Shown piece after piece: positions 1 through 8,748 of a stretch of 64,000 nucleotides of DNA (positions within the stretch are counted from its first letter, which is position 1; each line of letters opens with the position of its first letter). The DNA is from Neptuniibacter victor (lineage in GTDB: Bacteria > Pseudomonadota > Gammaproteobacteria > Pseudomonadales > Balneatricaceae). The position numbers and the translations under genes are program-made. The notes beneath the pieces were generated by a model. That model was not told the DNA's origin and did no database searches. It worked only from the letters and a program-made list of their open reading frames with translations. The stretch is taken from NCBI GenBank assembly GCA_027943745.1, contig AP025763.1:2294001-2358000 (forward strand), written 5' to 3'.

Positions 1-786
1 GATGGTGCAGTACAACAGGTGACCATCGATATGAAAGGGCGTGCCCATGTGCTCGATGATTTTCTTGGCTATATGCGCCGCCGTTTCTGCACAGATACTA
101 TCCGATTCGCCCGCTTCAGGTAGGAGCACAACAAACTCATCACCACCAAACCGTGCACAGGTTGCCTCAGTAGGGAGAATCTCAGTCAAACGTAACGCAA
201 TAGCGCATAACAGTTTATCGCCTATGCCGTGACCTAGTGAATCATTAATTGTTTTAAAACGATCCAAATCCATATAGAGAACCGCACCACTACTGGCATT
301 AGCATGGTGCAACTCTAATGAAGAAGCTAAGCGATCAATGAATAAACGTCGATTTGCCAAACCCGTTAACGTATCAAAAAAAGCTAACTCAAATATCTGC
401 TGCTCAGCCTCTTTACGTACAGTGATATCGCGAGCCAGAATTAAAATGTATTTTTGATTATTCAAGCTAATCTGGATACCGCGCGCCTCAATCGGAAACG
501 TGCCGGTTTCTGTATTATTCTGCATATCTTCGAAGGTACTTACCTCAGTATCTGAGATAGACAGGAAGAGCTCTTCAAACTCACTCACGGCATAACGCTT
601 ACTGAAACAAGAGAGTTTTGTACCCACGATATTTGCTTTCGCTAACCCCAACGTTTCTATGGCCTGATTGTTAACTTCGACAACAGTTGAATCAAGTTCA
701 CACAGGTACATGGCATCCCCTGCGTTTTCCATCAATGTGCGTGAAAAATGTTCGCTTTTAGACAGTTCTCGTATCGTCTCATTCAA
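1..786 (-). pseudogene. PAS-GGDEF part of a sensor diguanylate cyclase, cut off by an upstream in-frame stop and by the window edge
   Basis: The minus frame is open from 786 to the window edge and continues exactly in the frame of the 787-1491 gene, separated only by a TAA codon (787-789). The translation starts LNETIRELSKSEHFSR, runs into a PAS domain (TLMENAGDAMYL, then ARDITVRKEAEQQ), and then a GGDEF domain with DTLTGLANRR and the intact signature ARFGGDEF at about 130-165. GGDEF domains make c-di-GMP from two GTP. An EAL domain could follow beyond the edge. No good ribosome binding site precedes the first internal ATG (732-730), so independent translation looks doubtful. The likely reading is the 3' part of one HAMP-PAS-GGDEF gene inactivated by a nonsense mutation; sequencing error or recoding are alternatives. 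Confidence 0.75.
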
Positions 787-1491
787 TTAATCTGTCATCA
801 GCTCGCGGTCACTCCAGAGAGAAGAGAAACGGCTGACTAACTCGCCTATTTCATCTTTCTTTGTGTAAGGGAGCTGATCGCAGTTTTCACCATTTCGCAG
901 TTGATTGACCCACGCAAGAATATCAACCACTGGACGTGAGAGGTATTTGTAGAAAAAGAGCAGAAAGATGAACGCTAATACCACGTTATAAATCAAACCA
1001 AAAAGCAGCCCCGTTATGGCCCTTAATGCAAAGTTATTTGCGATAAACGAGGCATCCAATTCGATGATTAGTTTTGCGATTCCAGTACGAGAAGTCTCTA
1101 CCTTAAGATTTGTCTCATAGTGCGTATTAAACTTGAAGAAATAACCACCCAGTTGAGACAAAAACGTATTGGGTGAGGTACGTGGCTTTGTATGTTCTGA
1201 CATTTTATCGCCAAAATCATCGACTAAGATTGCTTGGTATATTTCAGGATGCGAGATCAGTGTACTGGTCACCTCTTCCGCTTTGGCATAATTAAGATTA
1301 TAGACCGCTCGAGTCGCGGTATCTTTGTGAAGTTCCATAAAACGCTCAATACCTGCTATTGAGCTTTTTCGTTCCTGCTGCAAATCCAAATAGATCTGAA
1401 TACTTGTAGAAATTAGTCCTAGTACTAGTGAGATGGCAAGGACGGCACGCGCTTGCTTAAATGCGATTCTGTGCCTGAACTTTAATGTCAT
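787..1491 (-). CDS. Membrane sensor module (TM-periplasmic-TM-HAMP), N-terminal part of a split diguanylate cyclase
   Basis: This 234-residue product has a membrane segment at about residues 13-33, a periplasmic loop of about 125 residues, a second membrane segment around 158-185, and a HAMP-like linker (SRPVVDILAWVN through KKDEIGELVSRF). It then stops at SDRELMTD, exactly where PAS-GGDEF sequence resumes in the same frame. Alone it is a receptor without an output domain. It lies directly downstream of a solute-binding protein gene on the same strand, a pairing common for ligand-sensing cyclases, so the binding protein could be its periplasmic partner. The product as encoded is truncated; the parental gene must have been one HAMP-PAS-GGDEF protein. 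Confidence 0.7.
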   Translation of the reverse strand: MTLKFRHRIAFKQARAVLAISLVLGLISTSIQIYLDLQQERKSSIAGIERFMELHKDTATRAVYNLNYAKAEEVTSTLISHPEIYQAILVDDFGDKMSEHTKPRTSPNTFLSQLGGYFFKFNTHYETNLKVETSRTGIAKLIIELDASFIANNFALRAITGLLFGLIYNVVLAFIFLLFFYKYLSRPVVDILAWVNQLRNGENCDQLPYTKKDEIGELVSRFSSLWSDRELMTD

Positions 1492-1523
1492 ACCATCGTA
1501 CCTTAACGTATCAACCTTGATGT

Positions 1524-2294
1524 TTAATCTAAGTACTTATCGTAAATCGCTTGATAAGTACCATTCCCTTGGATGATTGAAAGCCCGCTATTAAAACGCT
1601 CAATCAGATAATTACTGTGCTCATACTTCTTACTCAAGCAGAGATGAAATGGCGTACTTTCCTTATCCGTAAAACGTATATATTTTAGTTTATTCTGCAA
1701 ACCTAACTGGGCCGCCCTATATCGTGTGGTCAACTCTCCGTTATAGAAAACATCAACCCCCCGCTTGGCAACTGCATTGATACCATTGTCCATTTCAGCA
1801 GTCACTCGATGCATAATACCTGCGCGTTCAAGCTCCCCTTGTATACCCCAGCCACCCACAACCATGACATCAAACTTAGCGAGATCAGAAAAGACTTTAA
1901 TATCGCTATCCTGAGAATCCTTAGCCATTACAGCAACTTGGTTCGCTTCGCTAAGAGGATTACTGAATAAGATAAACACTTCTCTTCCTGGCCTTTTAGA
2001 GCAGGTTAGGGAACCTGCAATATGCCCATGCTGCATATTTTTTAAGGTGCGCTTCCAAGGCGCCACCAAAATCACCGTCTGAATATCTACCGCGGCAAAC
2101 GCTGCTTTGGTTACCTCAACATCAATACCGCTAATCGTGCCATCAGCTGCAACTATCATGTAAGGCGGATAATCTACCGCATACAATTCGACCGACGCTA
2201 CAGGTGCAGCCTGAACTAAACGCACTTGAAGAACAACAACGATGGATAGTAAAAAAAGCACAAAATTAAACAGTTTACGGGTATGCGTATACAA
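1524..2294 (-). CDS. Periplasmic solute-binding protein, family 3-like (amino-acid type)
   Basis: A protein of about 256 residues with an N-terminal hydrophobic signal sequence ending near VQAAPVAS, followed by a bacterial solute-binding fold: VDYPPYMIVAADGTISGIDVEV is the usual opening of family 3 binding proteins, and the C-terminus reads GTYQAIYDKYLD. No permease or ATPase genes are adjacent; instead the gene is followed 32 bp later by a membrane sensor-cyclase gene. This suggests a signalling rather than transport role (inference). Start choice: a GTG at 2303 is possible, but its GTG lies inside a GAGGTG Shine-Dalgarno-like string that is well spaced from a TTG at 2294, which I prefer. 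Confidence 0.7.
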   Translation of the reverse strand: MYTHTRKLFNFVLFLLSIVVVLQVRLVQAAPVASVELYAVDYPPYMIVAADGTISGIDVEVTKAAFAAVDIQTVILVAPWKRTLKNMQHGHIAGSLTCSKRPGREVFILFSNPLSEANQVAVMAKDSQDSDIKVFSDLAKFDVMVVGGWGIQGELERAGIMHRVTAEMDNGINAVAKRGVDVFYNGELTTRYRAAQLGLQNKLKYIRFTDKESTPFHLCLSKKYEHSNYLIERFNSGLSIIQGNGTYQAIYDKYLD

Positions 2295-2568
2295 GATAAG
2301 CACCTCAAAAACTTAGATTTTTATTGTTTATAATTTATTCAATTTAAACATAGATATATTTCAATTACTCGCACTAAGGCAACTATATTGAATAGCCATT
2401 ACATTTCAATAAGTTAACCTTAAGGTGAAGCAATTGAGACAAAAGTATAATCTCATATTACTAAAGAAATTCACTAAAAAGCCACTAAAGACTAATAGGC
2501 TTTGTCTTACATCAGAAAAACAACAGTTAGACTGGAACAATTAAGTTTCTTGTTTCACTATTAACCTT

Positions 2569-3852
2569 ATGGAGAGTGATCTTTTCTTATTTGAAAACAG
2601 CCTTCTATGGCATCTTCTAATCGCCTTATTTCTCGGCTCGATTATCGGTGCGCAACGAGGCTGGGCTCAGCGGCATAATGCAGACGGTAGCCGTATTGCA
2701 GGCATACGAACGTTTGCCTTAACCAGCCTATTTGGCGGGGTCAGCGCGCTACTAGCTAAAACATATACACCATGGCTACTCGGATTCGGCCTACTGACAA
2801 TGGTCATTATCAGTTCAGTCGCGTTTGTACTGAGTCACCGTAAGCATAATGATGTCAGTATAACGGGGTTAATTGGCCTTTTAATCACTTATGCTCTAGG
2901 TGCCTTAGCGGTGTCTGGAGAACCCGTTATCGCAGCGTCGGCAGCGGTCATCACCGCTCTGATTTTAGACAGCAAACCTGAAGTCCACAGCGCATTAAAG
3001 CGGCTGCAAGAGTATGAGCTGGATGCCGCGCTCAGGTTGCTTTTAATCTCGGTGGTAATGCTGCCACTCTTGCCAAATCAAGGTTTTGGACCATGGGAAG
3101 CCATTAACCCTTACGAGATCTGGTGGATGGTCGTTTTAATTGCCAGTATCTCTTTTCTGGGTTACTTCGCCATACGGATTGGGGGCGCTAAACGAGGCAT
3201 CCTATTTACCTCCATATTTGCAGGGCTTAGCTCTTCGACTGCCCTAACCCTTCAGTTTTCGCACCTTTCTCGTACACAACCTCAACTGAGCCCTTTGCTA
3301 GCGAGTGGAATTCTCCTTAGCTGTGGAACCATGTTCCCAAGAATAATCGTTGTTCTTTTCTTATTGAACCAAGCCTTAGCGCTGCTTTTATGGCCGATTC
3401 TGCTCTTTATGATGGCGGGCTTTTATTTGCCTGCCTTATGGATATGGAATCGTCACGCAGATGGTGTTTCACAACCAGTAGAACAAAACAAAAACCCACT
3501 TGCACTTGGAGCAGCCTTCTTTTTTGGCTTTCTGTTAATGTTAATAATGCTATTAACTCACACGCTGCTCGCATGGCTTGGAGATGCAGGTATCATTCTT
3601 TTATCTGCAATAGCCGGGATTACTGATGTCGACCCCATAACGTTAACCTTAAGCAGGCAAACACCTTCCCTTATCAGTATCAACACAGCAATTGCTGGGA
3701 TTTTTATCGCTGCAACCGTCAATAGCCTTATCAAGATGTCGATGGCCCTATTCATAGGCAACCGAGCACTCACAAAATATATTGCTGCGCCGATGTTGAC
3801 CACCATCGTGCTAGCTTCAATCTGGATGGTATCGCAATTCAATATTATTTAG
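2569..3852 (+). CDS. MgtC/SapB-type DUF4010 integral membrane protein
   Basis: A 427-residue, strongly hydrophobic protein with about a dozen predicted membrane segments. The N-terminal part (ALFLGSIIGAQRGWAQ, then RIAGIRTFALTSLFGG) is the MgtC/SapB-like signature, with the conserved arginine-containing G-I-R-T-F stretch; the remainder matches the DUF4010 family. The function is unknown; MgtC relatives are linked to magnesium starvation and membrane potential, but DUF4010 proteins are not characterised. The gene is monocistronic. Its TAG stop coincides with the target duplication of a MITE, and before that insertion it would have overlapped the stop of the convergent response regulator gene. 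The Shine-Dalgarno before the ATG is poor. Confidence 0.8.
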   Translation: MESDLFLFENSLLWHLLIALFLGSIIGAQRGWAQRHNADGSRIAGIRTFALTSLFGGVSALLAKTYTPWLLGFGLLTMVIISSVAFVLSHRKHNDVSITGLIGLLITYALGALAVSGEPVIAASAAVITALILDSKPEVHSALKRLQEYELDAALRLLLISVVMLPLLPNQGFGPWEAINPYEIWWMVVLIASISFLGYFAIRIGGAKRGILFTSIFAGLSSSTALTLQFSHLSRTQPQLSPLLASGILLSCGTMFPRIIVVLFLLNQALALLLWPILLFMMAGFYLPALWIWNRHADGVSQPVEQNKNPLALGAAFFFGFLLMLIMLLTHTLLAWLGDAGIILLSAIAGITDVDPITLTLSRQTPSLISINTAIAGIFIAATVNSLIKMSMALFIGNRALTKYIAAPMLTTIVLASIWMVSQFNII

Positions 3853-4119
3853 GGAACCTACGAACAAGTCCCAAACACCTCAGGCTTACAGATCGATCCA
3901 AGTTCGAGGCAACGATTACAGGCTTGCTGGTTGCCTGTCGAAAATCGTTAACGAAGAAATTGGATCGATCTGTAAGCCCCGAAGGGTGGGCATTAAATCG
4001 ACTTCCTGCTTTGTCAGGCCGCTTGGAAAGGACCCGTCATTCCACCGCGCTACCTTTCGTGCATTAAGTCAATTTACTGCCCACTGAGAAAGCTTGGGAC
4101 TTATTCGCAGGTTCCTTAG
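3849..4119. mobile_element. IS5-like MITE (263 bp) with TTAG target-site duplication
   Basis: The ends at 3853-3874 and 4094-4115 are inverted repeats matching at 20 of 22 positions (GGAACCTACGAACAAGTCCC at the left; the right end differs at two bases). Both sides are flanked by the same 4 bp, TTAG (3849-3852 and 4116-4119), as expected for the YTAR targets of IS5-family transposases, whose ends also begin GGAA with a GCGAAnAAG core. Inside are two more inverted repeats: a perfect 19-bp pair at 3883-3901/3960-3978 and an imperfect pair at about 3986-4004/4068-4086. No protein of useful length is encoded, so it would need a transposase in trans. The element lies exactly between two convergent genes. 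Confidence 0.85.
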
Positions 4120-5027
4120 TTCGCAGCCAATACTCTTAATGCCACTCCGGCTGCAGCCGTCCTATTTTCAACCCCCAGCTTTGGAAACAGTTGCTCTAAG
4201 TGCTTATTAACTGTTCGAGGACTCATTTCTAGGATCTCAGCAATCTCTCGATTAGTCTTGCCGTTAGCGATCCAGTGCAGCACCTCTGATTCCCGTTCGG
4301 TGACTGCAAGCTTTGCTTTTAATAGCGTGGAACCCGATGGACGATCACCATCTATCAACCGAATTAGATACTCATTACCACTTTGCTGTGAAACCCATTT
4401 AAGCTCTAAAGGGTATGTTAAGCCTTCTAGTAGTAAATTTGACTGTTGCCCATGAACACCAACAGCTAACCAACTCTTAACTTGCGGCGCTAACTGTTGA
4501 TCTTGCCACGTCTTATCGATCTGAGCTTTTGCCAATAAGGCATGGGCCTGCGGTGTCCCCCAAAGAATATGGCCCTCACGATCAACCGTAATCAGATGTT
4601 GTCCACTGATATCTAATGCCGACTCGACACTCACGGCCAGTCGGGCGTTGGCGAGATGTACCTTCATTCTTGCTATCAATTCGTTAGGGTTTATCGGTTT
4701 AGTTAAATAATCCACGCCCCCCACCTCTAACCCCTTAACGACATCTTCTGTCTCTGTTAGGCCGGTCATAAAAATAACAGGAATCGAACTTAACGCCGGA
4801 TCTGCCTTTAATGCCAGGCAAGTTTCAAATCCATTCATATTGGGCATCACTGCATCCAATAAGATGATATCGGGACGTATTCTTTTTGCGATAGTCAGTG
4901 CCTGCCGTCCCTCTAAAGCAACTAATACATCCATACCTGCTTGCTCTAAGGCATCATTAATTAAACTCAGCGCATCTGGTGAGTCATCCACCACCAAAAC
5001 AATCTCTTTACCTAGAACTGCATTCAT
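4116..5027 (-). CDS. Response regulator, REC plus PAS-like plus LuxR/FixJ-type HTH
   Basis: The 303-residue protein starts with a receiver domain (VLVVDDSPD, phospho-acceptor aspartate in IILLDAVMPNMNG, threonine in FMTG, lysine in LTKPINP), has a PAS-like middle (about residues 130-220), and ends with a LuxR-type HTH (TERESEVLHWIANGKTNREI, then PRTVNKHLEQLF). Its ATG overlaps the end of the upstream hybrid kinase gene by 4 bp (5024-5027), so the two are translationally coupled and this is almost certainly the kinase's DNA-binding partner. Targets are unknown. The TAA stop uses the TTAG duplication of the adjacent MITE. Confidence 0.9.
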   Translation of the reverse strand: MNAVLGKEIVLVVDDSPDALSLINDALEQAGMDVLVALEGRQALTIAKRIRPDIILLDAVMPNMNGFETCLALKADPALSSIPVIFMTGLTETEDVVKGLEVGGVDYLTKPINPNELIARMKVHLANARLAVSVESALDISGQHLITVDREGHILWGTPQAHALLAKAQIDKTWQDQQLAPQVKSWLAVGVHGQQSNLLLEGLTYPLELKWVSQQSGNEYLIRLIDGDRPSGSTLLKAKLAVTERESEVLHWIANGKTNREIAEILEMSPRTVNKHLEQLFPKLGVENRTAAAGVALRVLAAN

Positions 5028-8000
5028 ACCGAGTGTGCCTCTATATGCTTCGCTAACTGTTCAAACTGAAAAGCTTGGCTAAATTCATGTAACTGTGTGA
5101 ACGCCTTTTGCTCTAAAAGCCCTTCAAGCTCGATCTGTTTCAAACTGGCATTCACTCCTTTTTGATAACCCATCTCTGCGTAAGCTTTTAACTCTAAAAG
5201 TAGCGCGTGCTTAGGCAATGGTTGAAATTCGTTATCAGCAAGATAGCTATTCTCTGCTATTGCAGGCACTGGAGTAACGGCTGCCTTAGGCCCTTGTTCG
5301 AGACTAGCATTCACATCATTTCGATAGATCCAATCCAGTTCGAGATAGTGCGCAAGTTTATCTAGCAAAAGATGATTACTAACAGGCTTAACCAGATAGT
5401 CGTCATAATCGGCTTTATAATTTTCTTGTTGGTTATATTCCTGAGCATCCGCAGAAAGCATAATCACTGGAATTCGAATACCAAGTTTTCTCAGCTGATG
5501 AACAAGCTCTAAACCACTCATTCCAGGCATCGAAATATCCATCAGGAACAGATCAGGATGGAGCTGATCGACGAGATCTAAACAGCTAGCCCCATCATGA
5601 GCCTCGACAATATTAAAACCTAGAGGAATCAGCAGGTCTGAGAGTAACCCCCTCAAAACAGGATCATCATCTACAAGACAGATCGTTCTTTGCAATCCGT
5701 CGTAACCGATTATTTTCCTTAATTTAGGTTCTTTAAAGGTTGCTGCGTTCACCCAAGGCAGCAGCAAACTAACTTTGAAGGCCGATCCCTTTTTAGGAAT
5801 ACTTTCGACTTGAAGGTCTCCCCCCATAATTTCAGTTAATAGCTTCACAATGGTGAGACCAAGCCCTGTTCCCGGTAGGTTTGCCGTGTCCCTATTCCTT
5901 ACTCGTTCAAAAGGATCAAATATTCGCTGCAGGTGACTTTCCTCTATGCCTGGGCCTGTATCTTTGACTGAAAATTCAGCAACTTGGTTTCGATAATACA
6001 CTTCAAAATCGATGCTGCCTTTTGGCGTATATTTGACGGCATTAGAGAGTAAATTAATCAGAATCTGGCGTAAGCGCTTCTCATCGGCAATCACCACATC
6101 GGGTAGAGGGTCATGGATCTTGCAATTTAAGATCAGGTTTTTCTGGGAGGCTTGTACTGAAAACATTTGTGAGAGCTGATCAATAAGCTCAGGAAGGCGG
6201 ACCTGATTACGGTATAGATCTAATCGACCCGCTTCAATTTTTGATATATCCAACAAGCCTTCAATCAGATCTGTTAAATATTGACCACTGCGATGAATTA
6301 TCTGCAATCCCCGCTTATGTTCATCGGCCATGCCCTCTTTATCACCCAATAGTTGGGCATAACCTAAGATAGATTGCAGCGGTGTACGCAGTTCGTGGCT
6401 AATACCCGTCAGATAACGGCTTTTAGCCTCATTAGCGCGCTCTGCATACTCTTTGGCCTGCTGAAGTTCTTGGTCTGTCTGTTCATGGGCATCGATCTCC
6501 CGCGTTAGCTTTAGGCTTTGCCTATTGGATTCCCTCTGCGCGGTCACGCGACTCTCATGCGCTAGTAAAAAGAGCCAAGTCACAACACCTGACGCGATAA
6601 ATAACGTAATAAACAGTGAAACAAAGGTTTTCTCTAACAATAATACTTCAGCCGCATTAGCAGGCTGCATCTGGCTATAGATGAGCAGCAGAAGTCCTCC
6701 TAACAAACCATTCACACTGATTACTAATCCAATAAATTTCCCAAACCTAGAATAGAAGCCGCGTACAACCCCCCTAGGAAGATAACGGTATAAACATTTA
6801 AGTATTTGCTGTGAGATCCCAGTTTTTGGCTTGCAGCCATCAAGGCAGCGCACATCAAGAGAGCAACATAAGGAACAGATCGGTTGTTGATAGGCTGGGC
6901 AGTAACTCATATCCTCCTGCTCAAATCTATTTTCGCAAATGCCACAAGTGACAGACGGTTTCGCTAGCGAATGAGAGAGAGTCGTCACGTTACAGTAAGC
7001 AGAAAGGTCAGATGGCTCTCTTGCAATGTAATAACGCCCACCGGTAAGCCAGGCGATGGCAGGCACACAAACAAAGCAACTTAATAAAGTGACGAAATGA
7101 CAAAGGTGTTTAGCACTGTCCCCTAGCCCACCTAGATACGCCAGCATTCCCAACAGCGTGGAAATTAACATCGATCCCAAACCAACCGGGTTTATGTCAT
7201 ACAGATGCCCGCGTTTAAACTCAATGTGCTTTGGGCTTAAGCCCAGCGGCTTGTTAATCAATAAGTCTGCGGATAAAGAACCTAACCAAGCCAACGCTAA
7301 GATCGCAAAACTACCTAAAATAGACTCTAAGGCCTGATAGATTCCTAGCTCCATCAGTAACAGCGCAATCGACACATTAAAAACTAGCCAAACCACACGC
7401 CCAGGATGGCTATGTGTTAATCGTGAGAAAAAGTTAGACCAAGCTATGGATCCTGCATAAGCGTTGGTTACATTAATCTTCATCTGGCACAACACAACCA
7501 TCACCGCAGCTAGAATAAGCGCTAATGCCGGAGACTCTGTGAGTTGCAAAAAAACCCGCTGGTACATATAAGTTGGATTAGTCGCCTGCTCTGTCGGCAT
7601 CAATTGCATGAAAGCAAGATAAGCAAGGAACGATCCGAGCAACATTTTTATCAATCCAACCCAAACCCAGCCAGGGCCAGAAAGCACCAACCAAAACCAC
7701 CAGCGCTTACGATTCTTATCTGTTTTCAGCGGCATAAACCTTAGATAATCCGCCTGCTCTCCTATCTGCGCGACAAGCGCAATCAGAATAGATACGGCGG
7801 CCCCAAATAGTACAAGATTAAATTCGCCTCCTTCGGGTGCTTTAGGTGAAACAAATCCGGTCCAGCCTGACAAATTGTCATACTCGTATAGCAGAACAAC
7901 CACCAACGCAGAGCATTGTAATAAAAGCCATAAAAACTGAGTGCCCACCTGGAATTTACTAATAGCCGTTATGCCATGCGTAACGATAGGAATAACGGCT

Positions 8001-8473
8001 ACCGCGCAGATGATATAGCCGATAAATAATGGAATGCCAAATAAGACCTGGAATGCAGATGCGAGAATGGCCGCTTCGATAGCAAAGAAAATAAACGTAA
8101 AAGAAGCGTAGATAAGCGAGGTGATAGTGGAGCCTAAGTACCCAAAACCTGCTCCCCGGGTTAGCAAATCGATATCTAAACCTTGTTTCGCACAGTGGTA
8201 AGCGATAGGAAAGCCCGTAATAAATAGAACCGCACACACCGCCAGCATAGCCCACAAGGTATTTATAAAACCGTAGTTAAGCGTGGCTACCGCAGCCAAT
8301 CCCTCTAACGCTAAAAACGAGGTGGCACCTAATGCGGTAACGCCCACTTTAGCAATACCCATGTGACGACCGCCGACAGCAGTATAGCGTAGCGCATAAT
8401 CCTCTAATGTCTGATTAGCGACCCATTTATTGTAATGTCGGCGCTCTTTCAATATGCGTTGTGAAGCACTCAT
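5024..8473 (-). CDS. NCS1 permease / hybrid histidine kinase / receiver fusion
   Basis: A protein of about 1150 residues. Roughly the first 500 form a purine-cytosine permease-like (NCS1) transporter with many membrane segments (opening NKWVANQTLEDYALRYTAVG). A cysteine-rich stretch follows at about 520-560 (CGICENRF, YCPAYQQPICSLCC, VRCLDGC), then two more membrane helices, a coiled coil, HisKA with the phosphoacceptor in SHELRTP (about residue 700), HATPase with DTGPGI and GTGLGL boxes, and a receiver domain (ICLVDDD, LFLMDISMPGMSG) near 940-1060. By analogy with CbrA (SLC5 transporter-kinase), the permease probably senses or senses-and-imports a nucleobase- or hydantoin-like compound; this is inference. 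An in-frame GTG at 8512 is possible; I prefer the ATG at 8473. It is coupled to the LuxR-type regulator. Confidence 0.88.
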   Translation of the reverse strand: MSASQRILKERRHYNKWVANQTLEDYALRYTAVGGRHMGIAKVGVTALGATSFLALEGLAAVATLNYGFINTLWAMLAVCAVLFITGFPIAYHCAKQGLDIDLLTRGAGFGYLGSTITSLIYASFTFIFFAIEAAILASAFQVLFGIPLFIGYIICAVAVIPIVTHGITAISKFQVGTQFLWLLLQCSALVVVLLYEYDNLSGWTGFVSPKAPEGGEFNLVLFGAAVSILIALVAQIGEQADYLRFMPLKTDKNRKRWWFWLVLSGPGWVWVGLIKMLLGSFLAYLAFMQLMPTEQATNPTYMYQRVFLQLTESPALALILAAVMVVLCQMKINVTNAYAGSIAWSNFFSRLTHSHPGRVVWLVFNVSIALLLMELGIYQALESILGSFAILALAWLGSLSADLLINKPLGLSPKHIEFKRGHLYDINPVGLGSMLISTLLGMLAYLGGLGDSAKHLCHFVTLLSCFVCVPAIAWLTGGRYYIAREPSDLSAYCNVTTLSHSLAKPSVTCGICENRFEQEDMSYCPAYQQPICSLCCSLDVRCLDGCKPKTGISQQILKCLYRYLPRGVVRGFYSRFGKFIGLVISVNGLLGGLLLLIYSQMQPANAAEVLLLEKTFVSLFITLFIASGVVTWLFLLAHESRVTAQRESNRQSLKLTREIDAHEQTDQELQQAKEYAERANEAKSRYLTGISHELRTPLQSILGYAQLLGDKEGMADEHKRGLQIIHRSGQYLTDLIEGLLDISKIEAGRLDLYRNQVRLPELIDQLSQMFSVQASQKNLILNCKIHDPLPDVVIADEKRLRQILINLLSNAVKYTPKGSIDFEVYYRNQVAEFSVKDTGPGIEESHLQRIFDPFERVRNRDTANLPGTGLGLTIVKLLTEIMGGDLQVESIPKKGSAFKVSLLLPWVNAATFKEPKLRKIIGYDGLQRTICLVDDDPVLRGLLSDLLIPLGFNIVEAHDGASCLDLVDQLHPDLFLMDISMPGMSGLELVHQLRKLGIRIPVIMLSADAQEYNQQENYKADYDDYLVKPVSNHLLLDKLAHYLELDWIYRNDVNASLEQGPKAAVTPVPAIAENSYLADNEFQPLPKHALLLELKAYAEMGYQKGVNASLKQIELEGLLEQKAFTQLHEFSQAFQFEQLAKHIEAHSV

Positions 8474-8748
8474 ACACGCAATCCCACTTAACTGCTCAGC
8501 AATTTCGCCCACTGACCATTAGCGTCTTTCGCACCAAAAGAAAGCGCACGAAAACCATAACGGTGCACTCTAAGGCGCATCGATAACTGTCTAGGCAACT
8601 TCAACACTTCCTAATTATTTGATTTTATTAAACAAATATAAAAAGGAGGCATCACCAAATAACTAGCATTTATTCAGTGCACTGTTCGTGCCATAAAGGG
8701 AAAGGGCAAAAAAGGAGCCATTAAGCTGATGGAGGTATGCATGAAGGA

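Noticed and set aside
41-232. Plus-strand reading frame of 63 codons inside the GGDEF region
   Set aside because: It is the antisense shadow of the GGDEF coding sequence on the minus strand, which carries the recognised motif.
3853-4115. Possible small RNA gene instead of a mobile element
   Set aside because: The terminal inverted repeats with matching TTAG duplications are better explained by a MITE; a transcript is possible but not shown.
7959-8255. Minus-strand alternative frame of 98 codons inside the permease domain
   Set aside because: It lies wholly in the NCS1 permease coding region in another frame and its tyrosine/glycine-rich translation is not protein-like.
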